Below, in pieces: positions 50,519 to 63,947 of a stretch of 64,000 nucleotides of DNA (within the stretch, counting starts at the first letter, position 1; the number at the start of each line of letters is the position of its first letter). The stretch is taken from contig JAXDDX010000024.1 of the NCBI GenBank assembly GCA_034670405.1, positions 3,550,501 through 3,614,500 of the forward strand, in the 5' to 3' direction. Origin of the DNA: Hoplostethus atlanticus. Lineage: Eukaryota > Chordata > Actinopteri > Trachichthyiformes > Trachichthyidae. The notes below the pieces were generated by a model. The model was given only the letters and a program-made list of their open reading frames with translations. It did not search any database and was not told the DNA's origin. The translations under genes and the position numbers were made by a program.

Positions 50519-51020
50519 TGTGAAAACCTGTGTAGTGTTTTCTTCAGTGAGATATTTTATGTTGTGCTTATGTATGGATGTTTTGTTTTAATGTTAGACA
50601 AAGGTGAGTTGTGTTTTTTCATCTTGCCAGTGGATGAGTGAATTTATGTTTTATGGAAATAAAATATCGCCCCCACCCCCCTCCCTGCCTCCAGATGGTC
50701 CCTGTGGAGAGAGGGTGATTATCTGGCCCATCTGAGCCAGGGAACCTGAGAGTGTTGATGTTGGGTGGGCAGTGTGGTGCCACGCCAAGCCTCCTGTCCC
50801 CAGGAGCCTGAACACGATCCCCCTTACCTGCCCCTTGTCTCTGGCCCTCTCCCTCCCTCCCCTACCCCACCACCGGCTAGACTTACTGCCCCCCCCCACC
50901 TCCCTGTCCCGCCCTGGGATAGACTTTCCTCCACCTGACAAGGCTTGGCCTGGATTACTGGAATACCTGGACAGGTAAGTCTACTGAGGAAGGTGTCAAG
51001 TGCATGCGTGAGTTTGTATT

Positions 51021-51025
<5 letters not shown>

Positions 51026-51089
<64 letters not shown>

Positions 51090-51136
51090 AGAGAGAGAGA
51101 CAGAGAGAGAGAGAGTAAGAGAGAGAGAGAGAGAGA
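51026..51136. repeat. Compound (TG)n(GA)n microsatellite
   Basis: About 52 bp of TG followed by about 55 bp of imperfect GA. Confidence 0.95.
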
Positions 51137-52199
51137 AGGTAGTGTGTGATGCTTAGCAACCTATCAGGAACAAAACAGCAGCAGGCACAACATGGTTGTT
51201 GAGAATTTGGCAGGGCATTCTGTTCCAAAGTCCTCTTTAGTAATCCCATGAATAAATAACCAAGGGTCACTAGCTCCGTTAATAAAGTCTTCCTCGTTTT
51301 GATTTTCAATCTTCTCTCCCTCCTCTCTCTCCCTCTCTCCATCTCTCTCGTCCCGCCTGCTAATTAGGCCAGGTCTACGGTTTCCTCGTCATGTGTGATA
51401 TGAGTTTATCTGAGCTGTCTGTCAGGCAGGGGTCAGGGAACAGTGTTGGGCCAATAACCAGGCTGCAGCCTGAGCCAGAGCACAAGAAAGAAGCTAACTG
51501 GCTAACGGATCAGAACTAAAACAGATCCTATCTGAGCTGCAGGCGTTTTGGTTTCCAGCTCAGAGACGCTGAGGCTCAGTAGAGGACAAGAGTTCATGAA
51601 GGGACCACTCTCTGATATAACAGGCACTGCTACGTGGTTCCACTGTATGTACTTGTTTTACCATTGCCACCACTATTCCATTATACCACTACCACTAGGC
51701 CTACTATAATTTAAACACTGAAGTTCACCTCACGCCTATATGGATGTCACTCTAAAAAATAAGGGCTTCAAAAGTGTTCATAGATATTGAACCTTTTTGT
51801 GTCTGGTTTTCAGCAGGCTGCCCAGGGTAAAAAGTTCAACTTGTTTTGCCCTATTTTCTGAAACATAGTAAAATAGGTAATTGAGTTAAATCTCATGAAT
51901 TGACCAAGACTCTCTGTCTGTTAACATAGTATGTTTTATTCTCTGATCTCTAATGTCTCAGATGTAGTTATATGTACAATAGATCCTTGAAAAGTTGATC
52001 TTTGTGAAAATAAGCTTTTATAATTTTTCACAACTAATTTAACTCAACATATTTTATATACAGTAACCTTCAAAAAAAAACTTTCAAACCTCACAATTGG
52101 CTTTCACATAGGTTAAGTCTATTTAAGATGTCTTAAATTCCTTGTTTTTTTTAACAAAAAGGTAGCCCGATTGTTGATGTTTGGGCATAAAGATTCTCT

Positions 52200-52344
52200 T
52201 GAAAAAATGGGGTCGCACTCGACAAGATAGTCTTTAATAGAGGATCAGTGATGAAGGTCAGAAGGAAGGAAACATTTTGTTTGCAAAGGGAATATAGTGA
52301 TCCTCTATTAAAGACTATTGATCTAGTGTGACCCCATTTTTTCA
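52200..52344. repeat. Near-perfect ~47-bp inverted repeat (hairpin)
   Basis: The left arm (TGAAAAAATGGGGTC, then ATAGTCTTTAATAGAGGATCA) and the right arm (complement TGAAAAAATGGGGTC, ATAGTCTTTAATAGAGGATCA) are identical except for a few bases in the middle (GCACTCGACAAG versus ACACTAGATCA). About 50 bp separate them. It may be a miniature inverted-repeat element or, if transcribed, a long hairpin RNA. No known miRNA is recognised. Confidence 0.85.
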
Positions 52345-55201
52345 GTACTAAGTTCTATTGACAGGATAACACACACTGGTCTGGTCTTAAGAAATAGGCC
52401 TTAAATAGTATAGAATACTTTCAAAGGTTTAATTAGTAAAAACCCTGTACGAAAATGAGTGTGTTACCAATTAGTGAGTCGTAGCAATACCAAGTCAGTT
52501 GCCATTGTTGCTCCATCATGTACAAGACCAGCAACCGGTGCTATAGTTGCCCCAAGGTCCTAGGCTCATTTCATGTCATTAGTTGCATCTGGCAAAAAGG
52601 AAGACTGCTTCCTGAGAAGTGTTATTGTACTTCATCTTTTCTTACACGTAGGGTTTTGGTTAGAACCACAAAAAATATATAAGGGATCAGAGGAACCCAT
52701 AAAGGTAACAAGTATCACAGGATAAGCAGACGTAGGAGTGTATACCTATATATTAGATTTATTTATATGAACAGCAGTGAGGTAGCAGTGTACATGTGTT
52801 AAAGAGCATTTATATCAAATGATAATTGGGCAATAAAGAAAGATTTAATTGATTCTGTCTCATTTAAAAAGTCTCATCTAAAAATGATTGTCAGTGGTGT
52901 GACATTTCTAAATCTAGATTTTTCAATTTCTACGTTTTCCATTGCTGCGGCACTTCACTAGGATACACTGCAGTGCATTCAAAAGAGGGCAGTGTAACCA
53001 CACACGCAGGGTTTGCATGCTTCCCCCTATTTCAGTCTCTATCTCTCACACATGAATGATGTTACTATTTGTATCAGCCACATGTAAATCTATCTCAGTT
53101 AATCTCTGCAAATCTACCCCACCAGCACCAACAAGCGTTTTGTTTTGAACAGATGATCTCTGCATTTGTAAGGGGGAAAAGGCTAAAAAAAAAAGTCAGC
53201 TAATATGATTTCAACATGCAGTCAAACTGAAAGTCCGGTGGTCAAACTGTGAAGAAAAAGCTGTAGGTGTTAATTGCTGCAACATTCATCAGAAAATCAG
53301 GAAATACCTTCATATCCTCGACTAAATTTCAGCGAAATTAGCATCATGGTCAGTGCACTTATTGTGTCAGTGAAAGCAGAGGTTCATTTGCCTGGCCCTG
53401 GGTGGCATCATTAACACAGTCTGGAGTAACATGTTCAAATCAGATGGCATTGTCACAAGTGCAACTCGAGGCATTACAAACATGTGATTATTGTCACCTA
53501 TTTTTGATTAATATGCTATGTTGGCTGTGAAGCCCTTGCATCTATGATTAATGTACTGCAGAGTAATGTAATAATGTAATGTAATGTAAGTGTCTGTGTG
53601 TGTGTGTGCGTGTGCATGTATGTGTGTGTGTTTGTGTTTCTGTGCTATTTTCAAAGAACTCCGAATATTTGCTTCTCTCTTTGGGACTGTGTGTCACAGT
53701 ATGCAGCATCCTTCAAATCCCTCTTCAGTCAATGGCCACAGCAAAGGTCAGCCCAAAGGAAATGTCAGCAAGAGCCACAACTGGGCACTTGGACTCTTCA
53801 AGTCTTGAGAGTAAAGTAGGGACCCTGCCCGACCATGATTAATGGCAGGGAAAAAATAATAGTTTTAACCACTACTGTAAATCAGAGACAAAGACATGGA
53901 TGCATATGCAGAAACTGGCGCAGTCCTAGTATGAGCAGGTAAAGTTGGTGGGAAGCTGACATATAAATCCACATCCATAGACAGAGCTGTGGTCCCATGG
54001 GTCTAGCTTATATGACTGCCTGAGGGCTGGTTAGGGTGTGACCAGGACGCTGGAAACCAGAGCCTCACTCTCTTCCTTCACAGCTCCCTTGCCTGTGCCC
54101 ACTTCTACTTTTGTGCCCACAGAACTAAAGGAAAAAACATACAGCTTGGCTATCGTCACTGTTGACCTTTTGATGTCTACGCCACTATCCTCTCTCTCTC
54201 TCTCTCTTTTGTCCCCCTTTCCCCAGTGGTGACAGAGAGGGAGGATATAGGGGTCTGTAATTAACTGGTTGACCCTGGGGTTGGGTTGTGTGACCCCGGC
54301 AGCCGTGAAGCGCAGATCCAGGCTGATCAGATGAGTAGTTCAGAGGGATCAGTGGTTGAAAGACAGCCGCCTCCACACCTCAGCCAACCCAGTCACATTA
54401 GCCAGCACGGCCAAGACAGGCACAGTTACAGGAGCGCAGCTGCCTAGCCCATACAGAGTCACACACACCTGTCTGGGTAGAGTACATACGTTCACGTACA
54501 GACACATGCGTCTGCACACAAACACAGAAAGACACGCATAGGCAGTGACACAGTTGGGACACACACTGCTCTTAGCTGCCTGCCACTACTCAAGGAGGAG
54601 AGAGGGAGGGCTGAGGGGTAACCTGATACAGGTAGGGGAAGGATAGGGGTGGGAGGAGATGGGAGGGGAGGGAGGGGCAGTGCTGGCCCTCGGTCAAGTG
54701 CCTTGTATTCCACCAACAGGCCGCATCCAGTTACACTCTACCTGAGACGCTGAGCCCGAGGAGGGGATTCAAAGAAAAGCATGTGGGCCTCCCTCCCACT
54801 AGTGCACCTACCTTGGCTAATTGAAATATATTTCATACTAAGAAAACAGAGTTCCTCTCTGTGCTGTATCAGACCTGTCTCTCAAGGGATTTGCTGAAAA
54901 TCAAGACGTACTCCAGTCTTGTGAGTCACTTCATGTGTAATTATTTTCTTTAGTTACTTAAATACTAAAAGCATTGCAGCTGTCCCAGAGGCGCCTCTGA
55001 GCAGGTCGATAATTGGTAAACGTGGCTCAGCTGTCTTTGCTCCCTCCACTGCTCGCTATGCCAATTAAAAGCAGTGAGACGGGAGAAAGGGAGAGAGTGT
55101 CATCAAGGACATGCTGGGAGACGTATACCTGAGACGGCAGAGTCACTGATGCTCCGGGCACATCAGTATGACCTGAACACCACCGCTGTTTGAAGTTGTG
55201 A

Positions 55202-55202
<1 letters not shown>

Positions 55203-55233
<31 letters not shown>

Positions 55234-55239
55234 GAGACA
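55203..55239. repeat. (GA)n microsatellite
   Basis: About 37 bp of GA with one GG interruption. Confidence 0.9.
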
Positions 55240-55399
55240 AAAGTGTCTGAATCTAAAACTGTTGCCCTTGGGGGAATGAAGAGAGCGGAAGAAAATGATA
55301 CAAGATAAGAGAGAGAGGGAAAGTGAAATGAGAGAGAGGAGATATAAACTGTAGAGATAGGAGGAGAGGAAAGAGTGGCAGAAAGAGGCAAGGGGAATG

Positions 55400-55428
55400 G
55401 AGAGAGAAACAGAGAGAGAGCGAGAGAG

Positions 55429-55462
<34 letters not shown>
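55400..55462. repeat. (GA)n microsatellite
   Basis: Imperfect GA tract of about 62 bp, the last 30 bp uninterrupted. Confidence 0.9.
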
Positions 55463-55465
<3 letters not shown>

Positions 55466-56979
55466 CCCTTCTCTCATGTCAGTGAGAAAGTTGAGGGCTC
55501 CTCTTTAGGATGATTATTGTTCAGATTTACCTGCAAGCGCTGCTTGCTGTCTCTCACTTTTCATTGCTTAGCCCTCCTTCATTTCTTCCTCTTTACCTCT
55601 CTCAAGTCATCATGTTTACACAAGCTGTTACTGCCATTTCCCTGTTGTCTAACCCTCTGCTGTTTTTCCTCCTCCTTTCCCCTCTTTCTTTGTCTTTTTG
55701 CTGCTGGTTGGAAATCTGCAAGGCTTGCTCATCGGCGCCAGCCTCCGTTAATCCCCTCCCAAAGCACCTTAGCAACGCTAGGAATTTAGAGATGCTAAAA
55801 AAAACACACAACGACGACAACGACAACTGTTCTTAACACTGGGCTCATATTGGCAAGAGTGGCCACATCTTGAGATGTGTGTGTGTGTTTTCCATAAGTA
55901 GTTCAGAACAATCTGGAAGGGTGTGATAACCAGGGATCTCTCAGGAGTGTGTGTGTGTATGTGTGTGCGCGCATGTGCTTTTGTGTGTGTATGTGTGTGT
56001 GTGTGTCTGTGCGCGTGGAATGAGAATGTACGCTTATGTGATATAGTTCCTATAACACCAACAACCTGGTAATCACTGCATGTAGTCACCTGAGATGCTC
56101 ATTACCCCGTCCCTGTGCACTTCCTGTCTGAGTCTCTTCACTGAAACATGGGCGACTCATTTCAGTTCATACCTTAATACAAACGCCACAACTGCTGGAC
56201 TGTTCAGGGTGTTTGGTCACACATGAATAAATGAGTGAATGAGTGAATGAGTGTGTGAGAGAGTGAAAGAATGAGGGAGTAAATGACTGACAGAAAGTAC
56301 TGAAGCAAACCAGACAGGGCCAGATACCTTAACACAAACATCAATGAAGCAACACACCAACGCACATAGCGATTATGCTATGAAGTTGTAACTGGCTCTC
56401 TTTTTTCATTTGTTTCACACTACCCCCCCGACACACACACACATACCCGACAAATCACCCTTTTCTCGTATTTCAAAATCAATTACTTGGGGGCGATGGT
56501 AATAAAAACTGAGGGCAGTTTTAGGCCTTGAAATTAATAAATTGTTTAAATGTGGAAACTTGTACGTTTAATTTACCCGCCAAATTGGATTTTCACAAGA
56601 ATAATACAGTACATTTTCTCCCTAGGATGTAACGAGAGGCAACATCACCTTGACAGAGTTTATTAATCAAGTCCTGCCCCACAAGACAATAGTAGAACCA
56701 TATAAATAACTAGTAAGAATAGTACTTTATTTGAAATTTTAGATTTCAAAACAGAAATGCACAAGCAAGATGTTAACAACAACCACAGAGCATATATGAA
56801 TAATGAATGATGATAAAAACACAGAAAAGTCAATAACTTTCCATTGTAATCCTCTTGAACAAGAAACGCTCTGTCAGAGGTTACTTGTCATATTTATCGT
56901 TCATCACATATCTGAAAGGCAGATAATGTTAACTAGCCTGTCTCTACTGTGCCAACCTTAATATTATAGTAATATTCAG

Positions 56980-58180
56980 TGATCCAGTGATTAATTATTG
57001 TTGATAAATAAATAGAAGTTATGATTGAAATTAAATTAACATTTAAATGATGCAATTAATAAAACAGTTAATAAAGAAATTAATAAAATGTTCTATTATT
57101 GTTCAATTATTAGTTGACAAAAAAAACACAAAGTCCAACCCACACTGTAGTAACAGGAGCTCTCATTGGCTAGCTGACACACCCTGTTTGCAGTAGGCAA
57201 GCAGCACAGTGTCAGGGACGGGGAACGCTCAAATTTAATCAAAAAGCAAAAACACTGCACTGAAGACTGAATTAGGTGTAGTATGTAGAATGAATATCTT
57301 TGACAAAGAAAGGTTTTGCACAGTAAAATATGGCATTTGCGATTGAAAAATATTTAATTGATCAGCATGAGGATACAGATGTTTCAGCGTAAAGCGTTCA
57401 TCAGTGTATTGGTGAGAATAGGTTATTTCTCAAAAGAACCATCAATAAGATCATCACACCCTATACTGACCTGAAATGGCCTACATTGATATTACTGCTA
57501 AGAAATTTTGAGAAACTGGGATTTGTTCAGTATGCTAGTAGTTGCTCGATGGCTTCACTGATGATGTTAGGCTAAAGTTAACCCCGGCTAATGGCTAATG
57601 CTAGCTCTTACCGTCCACTGGATTTACTCCACCACTGTTTGATGGGTTGGAGGAGGACTGTCTACACAGTCAGGCTGGCCTCCATCTGGTCTGCCAGACC
57701 AGGCTGAAGTTGAGGGATCCCCGTCCCTGACACTGTGCTGCTTGCCTACTGACGGCCAATGAGAGCTCCTGTTACTTCAGTGTGGGTTGGACTTTGTGTT
57801 ATGTTTAGTGTGGCACACTGGCTTAATGTTGTCTAATTAAAAAGATTCACTCAATAATGAAGTGTGGCCCAGACAGGAAGTATAAATAATAAAGCAGTAG
57901 ACAAATTAATTGTGAGATGGAAAATGAAAAGGAAAACACATTACTAAATGGAATTACAAAAAGTAAAACTTCAATGCCTAAAAATCATTTTACAAATCGA
58001 TTTATAAATATCACTCAAAGACAGACTCATGAAATGGAATTATTATTTCACACATTTAATGAACATTTTATTGTTTTATTAACAGTTTTATTAGGTGCAT
58101 CATTTAAATGTTAATTTAATGAATTACTTTATAAATTGTTTTTAATGTTTCTATTCATTAATCAATAATAATAGTGATCC
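56980..58180. mobile_element. Fold-back element with two nested pairs of inverted repeats
   Basis: Outer pair: the left arm around 56981-57100 and the right arm around 58050-58180 share a perfect 25-bp core (ATTAAATTAACATTTAAATG then ATGCA, left 57030-57054, right 58096-58120) and weaker similarity out to a GATCC at each end. Inner pair: 57125-57229 and 57713-57800 share CACAAAGTCCAACCCACACT, GTAACAGGAGCTCTCATTGG and CAGTAGGCAAGCAGCACAGT, with one internal gap. About 240 bp lie between the inner and outer arms on the right only, and about 480 bp lie in the centre. No transposase is recognisable. It is probably a non-autonomous DNA transposon. Confidence 0.75.
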
Positions 58181-59089
58181 TTTTGCCTCTGTCCAAATAG
58201 TGAGGGCTATTAGGACAGAGTCAACAAACTGCATGTTAAATACATTCTGGCTGTAGAAATATTCATTACAGGCATTTTGATGGATTTTACAAATCTTAAT
58301 ATGCAGAGGGTTCTTGGAATACATGCCAACTGAGGGACTAAGAGTATTTAGACAGTGGGGCTGGCACAAATGAAAGGGAATGAGGGAGGGGAGCTGTTGT
58401 AGACTCTGCTGGTTTTTGTTTGTTGGTTTGTTTTTGTTTTTGCTGAGATGGGTGAAATTTACAGCCAGGGTTGGAGTGGATTGTTATTGTTAAATGGGTT
58501 ATGCAGTGTTCGATCTTCTGGTGAGGCACACATGAAAAATTGAAACTTCCACTAAATTGCTGCTCTGAAATGAGGCATTCTACTTAGATACAAGACATTA
58601 GGCCAGTAGGAGAAAAGGGGTTGCGATGAATGGGTAGCATACTAGGGGGGAAGAGTGGATAGAGGAAATTTGGGACTCTGACTGCCATTGACATTTCCAT
58701 AAGGTATTCTCGCCCGTAGAGCATATCTTCTAGCGCTCATCATAATGATGGCCTGCCAGCAGATGAGACAAGGTGCTATCTGTCAATCACAGGTCCCCAC
58801 AGTGATCCATGGCCAGCCTTCACTAGCAATAGCCATGATGGACACCCTGGAAGGAGAGAGAGAGAGAGAAGAAGAATGAGAGAGAGGATATTGATTTAGT
58901 GAGACATCAAAAGGTCAGCAGTCAGTAAATATAGATACAGCCGAACAGAACTTATATTAGACTCAGACTGCAGATGAGATTTGCCACGGCAAACATTCAT
59001 GTTAAGAATTCAAGTCACCTATAATACATACTGTATTTATACACAGCATATACATGTATGCATACATGAAAAGACATACACTTGTGCAT

Positions 59090-59133
<44 letters not shown>

Positions 59134-59712
59134 TATCAGTTGTCCACATGGGCCAATCAGTTGAATTTGCTTAATAGCCAGTAGGTTATCAGTTCAATTA
59201 CAAAAGGATCAAATTCATCCCATACCTCCTAGCTTTGCTAAACTGTCTGATAGCTGACAACAATCTAATGGCTCTGGAAACAAATGGAGTAGTGCTATCA
59301 TAATAATTAAGGGCAATTTATCTGTTATTTATGTGTACCTCTCTGACAGATTACTGCAAAATACACATCCTTCACATGTTCCAATCTGACCTATCTAAAT
59401 GACCTGGTTTGTTGATCACTTGACCCTGCAGAGTTCAAAGGTCAGCCAGTTCAAACAGCTATCAGTGCGCTGCAGAGTTGCAGCAGGCACCATAAAACTG
59501 CTGTTTCTTATCTGAACTCTTTGACCCCCCATTAACACCTTTTCTGCCACTTTGAAAATTATCACCTGCCACAGAGGTATAGAAATCCTTTACAGCATCC
59601 GGTGGGTTTGTATGTGTGTGGGCCGGCGATAGAGAGTGGGTGTGTTGTACACCACACTTTATTGAGTGAATGAGCAAGTGACTGTCAGTCAGTTAGCGAG
59701 CTAGCCTGTATG
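58181..59712. other. Intergenic stretch, no gene seen
   Basis: Contains only a short GA run near 58855-58870 and the CA array listed separately. Confidence 0.35.
59091..59131. repeat. (CA)n microsatellite
   Basis: About 38 bp of CA. Confidence 0.9.
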
Positions 59713-60310
59713 TTTTTTTTTATTTTAAAAATACTTTATTTAGTTTAGAGTCATTGTAAACTCAATAATAAATAACATGCAATTTTTTTATGATGAAACA
59801 AAAGAGAAACAAAGCAAAACAATGACAAAGACAAACTGTTCTTAACTAAAAACAAAGCCAAAGATCAAAGCATCCTCCATTACAGAGCAAATGATGTCAT
59901 TGTAGCACCACTGTTGTTTACAATCATCCATATTATTCATTGCTTTGTAAAATCTAAAATCAACCCACACTCTGGCTCTCACTAGTGCAACAAATAAAGG
60001 GACTACTTCCTGACCAGGGCTGTTCTCTACCTTACTCTTCCTGCTTTTGTATATAGCCAACTTCGCTTGCCCAACTATGAAATTTAGTAGTTGCCACTTA
60101 TTCTTGTTCACCTTTCTATATCTAGCTCCAAAAATAAAAACAGTTTTAGAAAACGTTTCTCAGAAGGACAGGAACAAGGTGTCTAGCACACCAAATAAAG
60201 GTACAAGTCTTCTGCATTCTGCAAACCCATGAAAAATGGACTCCACCATCCCACAGAAAGGGCATCTATTGGGGACTGTTGGGTTAATAACTATGAACTA
60301 ATTTACAGCA
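59713..60310 (-). mobile_element. LINE 3' fragment, Tx1/L1-like, decayed
   Basis: The minus strand encodes the end of a non-LTR retrotransposon ORF2: a zinc-knuckle-like RCPFCGMVESIFHGFAECRR near 60240, then PLFGVLDTLF, and after an in-frame stop NKNKWQLLNFIVGQAKLAIY, SRKSKVEN, LVRARVWVDFRFYKAMNNMD and a terminal stop. The CxxC...H...C block followed by the GQAKLAIY segment is characteristic of the C-terminus of Tx1-type L1 elements in fish. A run of T at about 59714-59722 marks the poly(A) side. One stop codon interrupts the surviving frame, and the rest of the element is absent. Confidence 0.7.
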
Positions 60311-60325
60311 ACAGAGCCATGCAAG

Positions 60326-60365
60326 ACACAGACACAGACACAGACACAGACACAGACACAGACAG
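60326..60365. repeat. (ACAGAC)n tandem repeat
   Basis: Six or seven hexamer units, adjoining the 5' limit of the LINE fragment. Confidence 0.9.
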
Positions 60366-61949
60366 ATTTTCCAGCAGTGTGGTAAAGGGATTAGCTGTTC
60401 TAACAGCAGTGTGCCTATACTGCTTTTCAAGACAGGAACATCTTTCTTCCCTGAAATAGAGCAATCAACCTGCCGAATGTATCTATTTGTTAGGCTTCCT
60501 TACACCACTGTTAAGGTCAGTGTGTGTGTACTGTATGTGTGTGTTTGTGTAAGAGTCTGATCATGGGTAAGCGATGGAGTGAAAAAGAAGCAAGAAAGAA
60601 AGATAGAAAGAAAGAAGCCTTCCCCTTGTTTCAAGGCCATGTCATCTTTAAATAATAATACTCTGTGGGTCATCTGTGGGGCATCATTACTGCCTAACTA
60701 TTCCAGCTCTACTCCCAAGAGCCACGGGCACACCGTTACGTGCACGTCATCAGCCATCCTCCACCCCCACCCACACATCCCGAGCCCACAGTCTATTTAC
60801 AATTGGCCAGTTCCCCACAACAACAACAAACAAACAGCCAGGCACAATCAATGTGCGATCCATAAGCATCAAGTCTTTTTTTTCCTTTCAGTCCAATTAT
60901 ATTCAACTAGCGAGAGAAGGCGTTACATTTCAAAGTCACGTATAGCTGTTGCATAGCCTACCAGCTCTGCCTAACACTGTATTAAGAACTCTAATAATTG
61001 ATTTTAGAGGGGGAAATGGATTTGACATCATGCTTCTATCTGTGTGCTACACTTGTTTATGTCTGACTCAAAACTTGGATCTGATGAATGCACTGTTTTG
61101 TCAGGCAAAAAGTAGAACTGAATAACATATGTTGAATGGCTTATGGTTCAGTGGTTATCGCTTATATGTGAATGTGCCATTTTTCATTTTCTGTACAGTT
61201 TCAGGGCCCATGCACTTACATAGACGAGAGTCAAATAAAAGCAGAGCTGTGTTTTGAGTCATTGAGTATGAGCAACAAAGATGCATAGCCTATATATATC
61301 TTCTTCAAAATAAGAGGAAACATCACCCCAAATGACAGATTAATTTTAGATATTCTAAATTTAATCTTATTAATAAAGACATTTTTGATGTCTCATTCAA
61401 GGCCTTCACATTGCAAGATTGACTTTAGAATAAATGTGGAGTAGATGTGATAGTTTTGAGAGAGGGCAAACCTTCACTCCAGTATCACATTAGATTTTTT
61501 TTACTTACTTATTTACTTTACCCAGTCTCTGCGGTAATTTCTGGATTACACAAATATAGGCTGTGTACTCAGTAGTACTATGCTCTATTCAATAAAACAA
61601 ACAAAGTTTTATTGATCAAGTCCATTTCTGATAGTTTATCATTTTAAAACTTTAAGTCTACATACTCTCCAGGATAACCATGTCTGAACCTAGGAATAGG
61701 AATGAAAACCATAAAGGTGTGTCCAACTCCACTGGGAAGAGATTTTATCTTACTGCTTTAGAAACTCATTTCTGACTGTTTGATTCTAATTGTAATAGCT
61801 ATTCAATTCTTCCACAATATCAATATCATTAAATATAATATGACTATTTTCTACCATAACCTTGATAATAACTCTTATTGTGACGATAACAATGAAGCAC
61901 GTGCCGTAAAAGGAGCCCTTGATTTTTACTGAACAATGCCATGTATACA
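60366..61949. other. Intergenic stretch, nothing recognised
   Basis: A+T-rich sequence with no supported feature. The missing left end of the Tc1 copy was looked for here and not found. Confidence 0.35.
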
Positions 61950-63120
<1,171 letters not shown>

Positions 63121-63947
63121 TACTTTAAATTTATGGCAGAAAGTCAACCTAAAAAGGTGAGTAAATCCTTTACCGCAAATAGAAATTGAGTTTAGGTGGT
63201 TTTACCCTGCACTACATGTCTGCTTGTGCCTCTACTCACAGTGGAATTGCTACGTTTATGAGTGGGGCTCATTCTCATGCGATCCGTCGCGCCTTCATTA
63301 TGATACACTGGTGGGAAATGAGAGGTCCGCTTGCTGCTGGCGCACTGATTACTAGTCCTCGGGGACCCTCTGTTTTTCCCCGGTAATTGATAGTTAGGCG
63401 CTGCTCTAATCAAATACACCGTCTGTCTCCAAGATAGAGACCTATAGCCGGCCAAACGCACGCTCTGGTGCAATGAGGGGGTATTTCCGATTTAAGCAAA
63501 GCGGTTAACCCTGTGAACCAGTTATTTCAGATGAGTAGGAATTAGAAGTTTTTTTTCTTTTGCATAAAGGCCCTCTATGTTAGACAAAATCCATACATTA
63601 AATCCTACAGAGTAGCCTCGTTTAACCTGACAGACAAGAATGAAGGCTGTAAATGTCCGTTCTAAATTTGCAGTAGCTATATTTTCAACTAGGACAGTTT
63701 TTCCCGTCCATATCGGAAGGCTTCTCGTCCTTTCAGTCACTGATGGACAGGGAGGCCACGGGGTAAAACTCCCCCAAAACTTCCATCTTCTTCAAACTCA
63801 TTCTTTTCTTTCTCCTCCTCCCTCAAAAATCCCCGGTTCCCGTGGAGCGCTTGTTTTGTGTGGTCCCAGCACTGTCCCGTTTTTATCACTCCTCTGACGG
63901 GTTACCCCGGTCCCCCTCGCACCTGCGTCGCTCCCAGGTCCCTTCAG
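63121..63947. other. Intergenic stretch approaching a possible exon
   Basis: No gene recognised. The last 150 bp become pyrimidine-rich and CpG-bearing on the plus strand. Confidence 0.3.

Larger units (their letters stand above)
46331..52199. other. Intergenic, microsatellite-rich
   Basis: CT and CA runs occur at about 46872-46930 and 47003-47051, an ATGG run at 48828-48860 and the arrays listed separately. A segment at about 50690-50975 ends in a donor-like CAG|GTAAGT on the plus strand but shows no recognisable protein. Nothing else is supported. Confidence 0.4.
52345..56979. other. Intergenic, GA/TG-rich, no gene seen
   Basis: A short run of TAATG/TGTAA units occurs near 53565-53590, resembling an orphan LINE tail, and TG blocks occur near 53595-53640 and 55940-56006. 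Reading frames across GA-rich DNA are not convincing. Confidence 0.4.

Noticed and set aside
50772-50978. Plus-strand frame ending in EYLDR at a CAG|GTAAGT donor
   Set aside because: Pro/Leu-rich chance-like peptide, no acceptor or start with support, no recognised family.
53565-53590. TGTAA-type units as the tail of a second L2 copy
   Set aside because: No L2 3' UTR block precedes the units, so they may be simple sequence.
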